64,000 nt of DNA from HGM10766 sp900757295. GTDB taxonomy: Bacteria > Bacillota_I > Bacilli_A > RF39 > UBA660. The DNA lies in assembly GCA_025992315.1 (NCBI GenBank), contig DAJPHG010000001.1, forward strand, positions 806,001-870,000, read 5' to 3'. Below the pieces are notes generated by a model. That model was not told the DNA's origin. It was given only the letters and a program-made list of their open reading frames with translations, and searched no databases. The first letter of the stretch is position 1. Each line of letters opens with the position of its first letter. This document shows, in pieces, positions 34,236 to 41,643 of the stretch. Both the position numbers and the translations under genes were made by a program.

Positions 34236-35067
34236 TCCAGGTCATATGGCTAAAACTAAAAGACTAATAAAGGAAAAGTATAATTTAATAGATGTAGTTT
34301 ATGAATTAGTTGATGCAAGAATACCTTTTTCATCTAAAATACAGGATATTGATGAAATATTAAAAAATAAACCTAGAATATTAATTATGACTAAAAAAGA
34401 TCTATGTGATGTTAATGAAACTAATAAATGGGTTAAATATTATGAAGGTAAAGGTTATAAAGTTTTACTTTTAGATTTAAATAATAATGAAGATTATAAA
34501 AAATTAATTGATGAAACTAACATAATAATGGAAGATAGCCAAAAGATAAGAGAACAAAAAGGATTAAAAGAAAAAGAGATTAGAGCTTTAGTTATTGGGG
34601 TGCCTAATGTAGGGAAAAGTACTTTGATAAATAAGCTTGCTGGTAAAAAAATAGCTAACGTTGGAAATAAGCCAGGAGTTACAACAAATCTTACTTGGTT
34701 AAAAACTAAAAGTAATATACTTTTATTAGATACGCCGGGTATTTTATGGCCTAAATTTGATAGTGAAGAAATCGCTTTAAATTTAGCTAGTATGACATCA
34801 ATTAAATCAGAAGTTTTACCCATAGATGAAGTAGCAGTTCATATTTTAAAAAAATTAGATTTATTTTATAAAGATATTTTGAAAAAAAGATATAATTTAG
34901 ATTATTTAGATGAAGACTTAGTTGTAGTTTATGATAGCATTGGACGTAAGATTGGTGCTATAATAAGTGGTGGAGATATAGATTACGATCGTGTTAGTAA
35001 TGCTATTTTAAATGATATTAAACAAGAATATGTTAAGGGAATTACTTTTGATAGAATAGAGGATTAA
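34204..35067 (+). CDS. rbgA: Ribosome biogenesis GTPase A
   Basis: This 287-residue circularly permuted GTPase starts NWYPGHMAKTKRLI, the family's N-terminal signature. G4 comes first (MTKKDL), then G1 GVPNVGKS at 132-139 and G3 DTPGILWPKF. RbgA (YlqF) promotes late assembly of the 50S subunit. It is followed by an unknown gene and rnhB, as in many Firmicutes. Its 5' end is duplicated upstream at 25889 and 25028, implying that elements inserted at its start. The present ribosome site AAAAGGAG may have come with the last insertion. Confidence 0.95.
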   Translation: MNENKTNINWYPGHMAKTKRLIKEKYNLIDVVYELVDARIPFSSKIQDIDEILKNKPRILIMTKKDLCDVNETNKWVKYYEGKGYKVLLLDLNNNEDYKKLIDETNIIMEDSQKIREQKGLKEKEIRALVIGVPNVGKSTLINKLAGKKIANVGNKPGVTTNLTWLKTKSNILLLDTPGILWPKFDSEEIALNLASMTSIKSEVLPIDEVAVHILKKLDLFYKDILKKRYNLDYLDEDLVVVYDSIGRKIGAIISGGDIDYDRVSNAILNDIKQEYVKGITFDRIED

Positions 35068-35069
35068 CT

Positions 35070-35669
35070 ATGAATATAGCTCAAATTGATAATTTACTAG
35101 AAGAAAAATTAGTTTATTCAGAATTTTTAAGTGCAACTAATCGTCAAAAAATGTGCGAAATTATTTTTAATTATTGCACTAATAAAAGAGTTAGTATGAC
35201 TATACTGTCATATAGATTAGAGGAAACTATTATTTTTTTACAAGAATTGGATTTAACTCTTGAAGAGATTACATCAGCAATAAAAAATAGTCCTTCATTA
35301 TTACATGCGAATAAAAAGGATATGTTATCTAAATATTTAGTATTAGTATATTTAGATGAGCATTTAAATCAACCAATAAGAAAACAAACATTGATTGAAA
35401 ATACAAAATATTATGTTATAGGTTTATCTACTATATATGCTAGAATTATGTATTTGCAAGAACATAATCCTAATGAAATATCAAAGTGGCATGTTTTAAA
35501 AATGACTAATAAAGAATTTGAAACTAAATTTAATGTAAATACTGATCAATTAAAATTAGATTATCCATTTGATGATCAAGCATTTATGCACGTTTTAGAC
35601 CATCCTGACAATGAAGAGATAAAAAATAAAATATTTGTATCATCTAGATCAGGAGGGTATCATGCCTGA
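35070..35669 (+). CDS. Conserved-looking helical protein between rbgA and rnhB, unknown function
   Basis: This 199-residue protein starts two bases after rbgA and overlaps rnhB by eight. It is soluble, rich in helices and Leu/Glu, and has no recognisable motif. The stretch SPSLLHANKKDMLSKYLV suggests helical repeats. The close coupling to rbgA and rnhB suggests a housekeeping role in this lineage, but I cannot name one. Confidence 0.6.
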   Translation: MNIAQIDNLLEEKLVYSEFLSATNRQKMCEIIFNYCTNKRVSMTILSYRLEETIIFLQELDLTLEEITSAIKNSPSLLHANKKDMLSKYLVLVYLDEHLNQPIRKQTLIENTKYYVIGLSTIYARIMYLQEHNPNEISKWHVLKMTNKEFETKFNVNTDQLKLDYPFDDQAFMHVLDHPDNEEIKNKIFVSSRSGGYHA

Positions 35670-36288
35670 TTTGCTAAAATATGAAAAAGAATTATATGAA
35701 AAAAATATATCTTTAATTGCTGGTGTTGATGAAGTTGGCAGAGGACCTCTTGTAGGACCGGTAGTTGCAGCAGCTGTTATTTTGCCTAAAAATTATGAGT
35801 TATTGGGTTTAACAGATTCTAAAAAATTAAGTGAAAAAAAGCGCAATGCCTTTTATGAAATCTTACAAACAGATGCTGTAGCTATAGGTGTTGGAGTTAT
35901 TAGTGCCAAAATTATTGATGAAGTTAATATTTATGAAGCTTCTAAATTAGCTATGAAAGAAGCATTATCTAATTTAAAGATTAAGCCAGAATATGTTTTA
36001 ATTGATGCAATGCCATTAGATCTTGATGTTGATTCAACTTCTATAATTCATGGTGATGCCTTATCATTATCTATTGCAGCAGCTAGTGTTATTGCTAAAG
36101 TTACTAGAGATAAAATGATGTATGACCTTGATAAAATATATCCTGAATATGGGTTTGCTAAACATAAAGGTTATCCAACTAAACAACATTTACAAGCAAT
36201 AAAAAAATATGGAGTTTTAGATAACTATCGTTTTTCTTATAAACCTGTAAAAAATGTAGTAGAAGAAAAGAGCTTAGTTAATAGTTAA
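35662..36288 (+). CDS. rnhB: Ribonuclease HII
   Basis: This 208-residue enzyme has GVDEVGRGPLVGPVV, with the catalytic D23 and E24, then DSKKLSEKKR, ALSLSIAAASVIAKVTRD with the third acidic site, and the C-terminal HKGYPTKQH. It nicks RNA-DNA hybrids at ribonucleotides misincorporated in DNA. The ribosome site AGGAGGG six bases upstream fixes the start at 35662; the frame's earlier TTG at 35635 lies in the previous gene. Confidence 0.95.
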   Translation: MPDLLKYEKELYEKNISLIAGVDEVGRGPLVGPVVAAAVILPKNYELLGLTDSKKLSEKKRNAFYEILQTDAVAIGVGVISAKIIDEVNIYEASKLAMKEALSNLKIKPEYVLIDAMPLDLDVDSTSIIHGDALSLSIAAASVIAKVTRDKMMYDLDKIYPEYGFAKHKGYPTKQHLQAIKKYGVLDNYRFSYKPVKNVVEEKSLVNS

Positions 36289-36293
36289 AAAAC

Positions 36294-36389
36294 TTGACAT
36301 TAAAATAATTATATGTTATTTTATTTGAACCAATGGGGAATGGTTAGAATAAATTAAATATAGTAGTATCCTTATTGAAGGATTTTTTT
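36294..36389 (+). promoter_or_regulatory. Promoter with a leader hairpin and an early terminator (possible attenuator)
   Basis: TTGACA (36294-36299) and TATTTT (36317-36322) are 17 bases apart, so transcription starts near 36329. The transcript opens with a hairpin (AACCA at 36328-36332, TGGTT at 36341-36345). It meets an intrinsic terminator at 36368-36389 (ATCCTT-ATTG-AAGGAT plus T) 20 bases before the next ATG. A terminator inside a leader suggests conditional read-through. Confidence 0.55.
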
Positions 36390-36409
36390 AATTGAAAGGA
36401 AGGATAAGA

Positions 36410-36862
36410 ATGAAAAAGCCAATTAATAAGTATGAAGATATTAGAAATAAGTTATCAGCAATTGCTATAGCTGCATCTTTTGTAGTTCCTACAGCAGGAT
36501 TTTATTTGGATAAAGATAAAGTCATAGAAGCAGACCATGTTTTAGATAATTCTGTTTTTGAAAATCAAGAATTAAATTCAGGATTTTTAAATCAATTAGA
36601 AGTAGCTAGAATAGAAGCTGCTTATCCAAAAATGGCTGTTAATGGAAAACATGAATTTGTAAGAGTTGGAACTAGAAGAGTTGTGAAATTGTATTTAATT
36701 CATGCCACACAATATGTTGATGTCGATTCTTTAGAAGCTATTACAGAGCTTGAAGTAGGTCAGGATGTTCTATTTGATAATAATGGTATGACTGTATATC
36801 ATTTTGGTCAAAATCCAGAATATATTGATTTATCTGAAAAAACTTTATCATTTAGGTTATAA
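36410..36862 (+). CDS. Small exported or membrane-anchored protein, unknown
   Basis: This 150-residue protein has a hydrophobic segment (about residues 16-32, LSAIAIAASFVVPTAGFYL) after a short charged start. That fits a signal or anchor. The remaining part is soluble, with VNGKHEFVRVGTRRVVKLYL and several beta-like strands. GAAAGGAAGG supports the ATG at 36410. It is bracketed by two similar terminators (36368-36389 and 36868-36889), so it is its own unit. No family recognised. Confidence 0.6.
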   Translation: MKKPINKYEDIRNKLSAIAIAASFVVPTAGFYLDKDKVIEADHVLDNSVFENQELNSGFLNQLEVARIEAAYPKMAVNGKHEFVRVGTRRVVKLYLIHATQYVDVDSLEAITELEVGQDVLFDNNGMTVYHFGQNPEYIDLSEKTLSFRL

Positions 36863-36867
36863 AAGAG

Positions 36868-36889
36868 ATCCTTAATTTAGGATTTTTTT
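36868..36889 (+). terminator. Intrinsic terminator
   Basis: ATCCT and AGGAT pair around TAATTT with seven T following. It is similar to the leader terminator at 36368-36389. Confidence 0.75.
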
Positions 36890-36906
36890 ATTAATAGGGG
36901 AATTAT

Positions 36907-37827
36907 ATGAAATTAGAACATTTAAATGATTATCACAAATATTATGAAACTATATTAAAATATAAAGCTTGTATAGTAAATACTGGTAACATAGTAGAAA
37001 AAATAAATATAATGAATAGTATTTATGATTATGTTAAAGAAATATCTATATATTTATATAAAAATGATCCAAACTTTGAAAAAAATTATCTTTATATTGA
37101 AAATTTAGTTTTACAATGTGAAAGTTTGCTAGCAAATGAAAAAATAACAGATATTAAATCTAATTTTAATATAGAAGTTAAAAAATCTGATCCTATTTCA
37201 TATATAGTTAATCAAGCAAGAGAATATATTTATAATAATAGATCTGATAAAAAATTGAAATTTGATGATTTAGATTTAACTGGTAAATGTTTTATTGCCA
37301 GTAATTATATAGAAAATATATGCCATAGAATGAATATAAAATGTTATAAAATAGGATTATTTCCTGGGTTTACTTATAGTCCTATATTATATAATGGATT
37401 AAAACAGCATTATTTTAATATTATTGATTTAAATAATGAATTTTATTTGGTTGATATTACTTATTCTCAATTTTTTAAATTAGATAAAAATATTTTAAAT
37501 AGAATAGGAATTATTAATTTTTTAGGATGTTCTACTGGTATTTTTATGAATATGACGGGGTCTAGAAAAAATGTTGCAAATAATTTATTAGAAAAAGGAT
37601 TTATAAAAATAGAAAATGAAGTAATGAAAGATTATTTGGATGGATTTGCTTTATCATATCGCAATGGTTTATATTATGAAACAACAAATGATTATACTTT
37701 TAAAACTAATTATAGTAATGAAGACTATCTTAATTTTTTAATACATAATGATAATCAGATTAATCATGAAAATGAGAAATTTCTTGATATCCAAAAAATT
37801 CCAATAACAAAAAAATTGAAGTTTTAA
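36907..37827 (+). CDS. Putative cysteine-protease/transglutaminase-fold protein
   Basis: 306 residues, soluble. After a helical N-terminal part of about 115 residues, DLTGKCFIASNYIENI gives a cysteine at the start of a helix. Later QHYFNIIDLNNEFYLVDITYSQFF supplies a histidine and an aspartate on successive strands. This is the Cys-His-Asp order of transglutaminase-like/papain-like folds. No export signal is visible, so it probably acts in the cytoplasm. The fold is inferred from motif order only. The terminator at 37832-37859 closes the unit. Confidence 0.5.
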   Translation: MKLEHLNDYHKYYETILKYKACIVNTGNIVEKINIMNSIYDYVKEISIYLYKNDPNFEKNYLYIENLVLQCESLLANEKITDIKSNFNIEVKKSDPISYIVNQAREYIYNNRSDKKLKFDDLDLTGKCFIASNYIENICHRMNIKCYKIGLFPGFTYSPILYNGLKQHYFNIIDLNNEFYLVDITYSQFFKLDKNILNRIGIINFLGCSTGIFMNMTGSRKNVANNLLEKGFIKIENEVMKDYLDGFALSYRNGLYYETTNDYTFKTNYSNEDYLNFLIHNDNQINHENEKFLDIQKIPITKKLKF

Positions 37828-37831
37828 TATT

Positions 37832-37859
37832 AATTGCTATATTTTTATAGTAATTTTTT
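37832..37859 (+). terminator. Intrinsic terminator before topA
   Basis: AATTGCTAT and ATAGTAATT pair around a T-rich loop, followed by a T-run. Confidence 0.65.
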
Positions 37860-37924
37860 CTTGCAGTTTTAAATTTAATGGTTTAATATTAAGTAAAAGT
37901 TTATAAATAAAGAAAGGTGATTTA

Positions 37925-39964
37925 ATGAAACATTTGGTAATCGTAGAATCTCCAAGTAAAAGTAAGACTATTGAAAAATATTTAGGTAAAGATTATAAAG
38001 TAATATCTAGTAAAGGACATGTTAGAGATTTAGCTACAACTGGAAAATTTGGTTTAGGTGTAGATGTTGAAAATAATTTTAAGCCTAATTATGTTCCTAT
38101 TAAAGGAAAGAAAAAATTAATAACTGAAATGCAAAAAGATGTTAAAAATAGTGATAAAGTCTATTTAGCTACCGACCCTGACCGTGAAGGAGAGGCTATT
38201 TCTTGGCATTTATATGATGCATTAGGACTTAAAGAAGATGATTATGAAAGAGTAGAGTTTCATGAAATTACTAAAGATGTTGTAAAAGATGCATTTAATC
38301 ATACTAGAAAAATAGACGATAATTTAGTTAAATCTCAAGAAACAAGAAGAATAATCGACAGAATAATTGGTTTTCGTTTATCAAAGTTAATGCAATCAAA
38401 AACTGGCGGTAAGAGTGCGGGAAGAGTTCAAAGTGTTGCTTTAAAATTAATAGTAGATCGTGAAAGAGAAATCGAAAATTTTGAAGAAGAAGAATATTAC
38501 ACAATTGAAGCAAAATTTGATGGATTTGATGCAACATTACAAAAATATAAAGATAAAAAGATTGAAATTAAATCTAGTGATGAAGCAGATAAGATTTTAA
38601 ATAGTTTAGATAAAGAATTTAATATTCAAGATATTGATACTAAAGAAAAAAATAAAAAAGGTAAAGTTCCATTTAAAACTTCAACTTTACAAAAAGAGGC
38701 ATCTTCTAAACTAGGATTTGGTTCTTCTAAAACAATGCGTGTAGCTCAAAAACTATATGAAGGTATTGATATAGGTAGCGAAACTACAGGTTTAATTACT
38801 TATATGCGTACTGATTCTATTAGATTATCTGATATCTTTGTTAAAGAAACTTTTGATTATATAAAAACTAATTTTGGTAGTGAATATGTGGGTGTTGTAA
38901 AAAAAGCAAAGAAAGATGAAAATATGCAAGATGCACATGAAGGTATTAGACCAACAAGTATAAATCGAAAACCTGAAGATATCAAAAAATATTTGACACC
39001 AGATGAATATAAGTTATACAAATTAATCTACTATCGCGCTTTAGCTTCTTTAATGAAAGATGCCAAAGTATTAGCTACTAGTGTAACACTAGAAAATAAT
39101 GATTATTTATTTAAAGCAAATGGAAGTACTTTGATTTTTGATGGTTATTTAAAGGTATATAGTGAATATGAAAAAAACGAAGATGTTATTTTACCAGATT
39201 TAACTAATCAAAAAGATAAATCTATAGAAGCACTTGAAGTAGTAAAAGAACAACATTTTACTAAGCCTCCTGCTAGATATACTGAAGCATCATTAATTGA
39301 TGAAATGGAAAGTTTAGGAATAGGTAGACCATCTACATATGCACCAACAATGGAAACGCTTAAAACTAGAGCATATGTTACACTAGATAATAAAAGGTTT
39401 GTACCAACTGAAATAGGAATAGAAACAACGGATAAATTACAAGAATTCTTTAGTAATATTATTAATGTGGAATATACTGCTAATATGGAAAAGGAATTAG
39501 ATGAGATTGCAATGGATAAATGTGATAATATTGCAGTTTTAAAAGATTTTTATAATATTTTTGAACCTATAGTTGAAGATGCTTTTAAAAATATGGAGAA
39601 AAAGGCGGCAAAAGAAACTGGCGAGATATGCCCTGAATGTGATAGTCCACTAGTAATTAGAAGAGGAAAATATGGAGAATTTATTGCCTGCTCTAATTAT
39701 CCTAAATGTAAATTTATAAAGAAAAAAGAACAGGAAGAAAAAGAATTAATGTCTTGTCCTAAGTGTGAAGAGGGTAAAGTTGTAGAAAAACATACTAAAC
39801 GTGGCAAAATATTTTGGGGATGTAATAGATTCCCTGATTGTGATTTTGCTTCTTGGTATGAACCTATAGCTGAAAAATGTCCTGAATGTAAAAGTATATT
39901 AGTAAAAAAGAAAGATAAAATTGCTTGTTCAAATTGTGAGTATGAAAAAGAAGAAACAAATTAG
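37925..39964 (+). CDS. topA: DNA topoisomerase I
   Basis: This 679-residue type IA topoisomerase has a Toprim domain opening VIVESPSKSKTIEKYLG with DPDREGEAI, and the active tyrosine Y293 in TYMRTDS. Three C-terminal zinc ribbons follow (CPEC...CSNYPKC, CPKC...CNRFPDC, CPEC...CSNC). It relaxes negative supercoils. The strong ribosome site AAAGGTG precedes the ATG. It ends inside a bidirectional terminator shared with the convergent gene. Confidence 0.97.
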   Translation: MKHLVIVESPSKSKTIEKYLGKDYKVISSKGHVRDLATTGKFGLGVDVENNFKPNYVPIKGKKKLITEMQKDVKNSDKVYLATDPDREGEAISWHLYDALGLKEDDYERVEFHEITKDVVKDAFNHTRKIDDNLVKSQETRRIIDRIIGFRLSKLMQSKTGGKSAGRVQSVALKLIVDREREIENFEEEEYYTIEAKFDGFDATLQKYKDKKIEIKSSDEADKILNSLDKEFNIQDIDTKEKNKKGKVPFKTSTLQKEASSKLGFGSSKTMRVAQKLYEGIDIGSETTGLITYMRTDSIRLSDIFVKETFDYIKTNFGSEYVGVVKKAKKDENMQDAHEGIRPTSINRKPEDIKKYLTPDEYKLYKLIYYRALASLMKDAKVLATSVTLENNDYLFKANGSTLIFDGYLKVYSEYEKNEDVILPDLTNQKDKSIEALEVVKEQHFTKPPARYTEASLIDEMESLGIGRPSTYAPTMETLKTRAYVTLDNKRFVPTEIGIETTDKLQEFFSNIINVEYTANMEKELDEIAMDKCDNIAVLKDFYNIFEPIVEDAFKNMEKKAAKETGEICPECDSPLVIRRGKYGEFIACSNYPKCKFIKKKEQEEKELMSCPKCEEGKVVEKHTKRGKIFWGCNRFPDCDFASWYEPIAEKCPECKSILVKKKDKIACSNCEYEKEETN

Positions 39965-39974
39965 TTTCTTCTTT
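39947..39974. terminator. Bidirectional terminator between topA and the convergent gene
   Basis: AAAGAAGAAAC and GTTTCTTCTTT form a perfect 11-bp stem around AAATTA. It overlaps the last codons of topA and the end of the minus-strand gene. Confidence 0.8.
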
Positions 39975-40512
39975 ATTCATATATATTTTTATAGTATTTA
40001 TCAAAAGTGTTACTTTCTTGTAAATAAGTATCAATTTGTTTATTAAAATCGGACATAACTAGTTTTAAATCGTCACATTTCTCTTGCATTCCTTTATATC
40101 CTTGAGTATTACAACTAAATTCATCATTTCTTAAATTATAAGTTGCTTCTATATACCATTCATCGTATTCATTTGCATAATTGTATGATCCTTTAAACTC
40201 TCCATTATTCAAATCTAGTGATGCTGTGTAAACACTTTCATAACCGTCTATTTTTTCTTTATTGACAAGATTAAAATGTTCTTCTTGGTAATTATAAGCT
40301 ACAACATTATATTTTGCGTCATCTTCTTGATCGTAATTTTCATCGATATTTTCTAATTGTAATTCATTTTTGTAATTATCTACAAAATTTTTAGTTTGAA
40401 GATATTCTTTTAAATTAGCATCTTTAGAATTTATTATACTTCCTATAATAATTATGATTAAAATTAATGCTAAACCAAAAAAATACCAATATTTCCTTAA
40501 TATTCTTTTCAT
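39973..40512 (-). CDS. Small single-pass membrane protein, unknown
   Basis: This 179-residue protein has one N-terminal helix (about residues 8-28, YWYFFGLALILIIIIIGSII). An acidic external domain follows, rich in aromatic residues, with YNLRNDEFSCNTQGYKGMQEKC holding two cysteines that may form a disulfide outside the cell. No lipobox is present. It is divergent from the next gene. I do not recognise a family. Confidence 0.6.
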   Translation of the reverse strand: MKRILRKYWYFFGLALILIIIIIGSIINSKDANLKEYLQTKNFVDNYKNELQLENIDENYDQEDDAKYNVVAYNYQEEHFNLVNKEKIDGYESVYTASLDLNNGEFKGSYNYANEYDEWYIEATYNLRNDEFSCNTQGYKGMQEKCDDLKLVMSDFNKQIDTYLQESNTFDKYYKNIYE

Positions 40513-40596
40513 TTTATCTCACCAATATTATTATATATTATAATTGGAAAATTTTCAAAAATATGTTAACATTATATGTATAATTGAGGTGTTGAT

Positions 40597-41589
40597 ATGG
40601 ATGTTTGTACAGACTATCATTTTTTAAGTGGCATCTTGTATGTTAAAATGTTTATTAAAGTTGCTTTAATTGTGGTGCCTTTAATAATCATAATTCTAGG
40701 TATGTATGATGGATTTAAAGCTATAATGAGTGGTAATCAAGATGATATTAAAAAAATAGCTTTAAATGTTGCAAGAAGAGTTAGCATAGTGGCAATAGTA
40801 TTATTACTTCCTACTGTTTTAAATATTATATTTTCTAATTTAGAAGGTTTTTCTGATACAGAAAAAAGAATATCTTTATGTTATCAAAATGCTGATAGTA
40901 ATACAATTGCTGGTTTAAAAAGAGCAAGATTAAAAGAATTGAAAGAAGCAAATATTAAAGAGTCTGAAGAATATATTGTAAGCTACAATAAAGAAAAATT
41001 ATTACAAAGTAAAGCAAAAGCTACATCAAATGCTGATACTTCTGTATCTGGTCAAGGAAATTTTCAAAAGTTTTCCCTTTCTGATGAACAAGTTACTTCT
41101 CTTGCAGCTTTAGCTTCACAAGAACAAGGCACACCAAAAGGAGCAGCTGCTGAAGCTTCACTTATGGCTAATTTATTTGAACTTAAAGGTTCGACGTATG
41201 GAACTGGAGCAGATGGACTTATTAATTATGTAAGAAATGGTGGATGGTTTGCAAAAGCAGATCACTACATGCAAAATCCAAATAATGTAGATCAAACTAC
41301 TATTGATGCTGTAAGAAAAGTTTTAGTCGATGGTAAAAGAACACTTCCGGCTTATGTAGATGAGCATGATTGTTTTAGTGATATAGCAATTGCTACTAAT
41401 AATGGCACTGCTATAAACGTTTCTGATAGAAGTGCTTATCAAAAAAATGTTACTGCTGTAAAGAATGTTTATGATTCTCATTATACATTTTATTCTTTTC
41501 CAGATACAGCTTCTGATCCTTTTGGTTATACTAGTGAAGATAATCGAACTAAATTAGGTGATGATTGTTATTCATTTGATAACTTATAA
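40597..41589 (+). CDS. Membrane protein with VirB2-like N-terminus and a wall-hydrolase-like C-terminal domain
   Basis: 330 residues. The N-terminal 90 residues hold two or three helices in a TrbC/VirB2-like arrangement (VVPLIIIILGMYDGFKAIMSGN, then a second hydrophobic stretch). A helical charged linker follows. The C-terminal 160 residues begin QVTSLAALASQEQGT and AAEASLMANLFEL, the helical pattern with a central glutamate seen in SleB/CwlJ-type wall hydrolases. VRNGGWF follows later. It may be a membrane-held peptidoglycan enzyme. A TATAAT-like element lies about 20 bases before the start. The hydrolase reading is tentative. Confidence 0.55.
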   Translation: MDVCTDYHFLSGILYVKMFIKVALIVVPLIIIILGMYDGFKAIMSGNQDDIKKIALNVARRVSIVAIVLLLPTVLNIIFSNLEGFSDTEKRISLCYQNADSNTIAGLKRARLKELKEANIKESEEYIVSYNKEKLLQSKAKATSNADTSVSGQGNFQKFSLSDEQVTSLAALASQEQGTPKGAAAEASLMANLFELKGSTYGTGADGLINYVRNGGWFAKADHYMQNPNNVDQTTIDAVRKVLVDGKRTLPAYVDEHDCFSDIAIATNNGTAINVSDRSAYQKNVTAVKNVYDSHYTFYSFPDTASDPFGYTSEDNRTKLGDDCYSFDNL

Positions 41590-41596
41590 TAAAATA

Positions 41597-41619
41597 ATAG
41601 TATTTATACTATTTTTTTT
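41597..41619 (+). terminator. Intrinsic terminator before polA
   Basis: ATAGTA-TTTA-TACTAT with eight T. A TATAAT at 41621-41626 follows and is probably the polA promoter -10, giving a very short leader. Confidence 0.75.
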
Positions 41620-41643
41620 GTATAATAAAAAATGGTGAAGTAA

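Noticed and set aside
34494..34823. Minus-strand open frame of 109 codons inside rbgA
   Set aside because: It lies wholly opposite a conserved gene, has no ribosome site and matches nothing I know.
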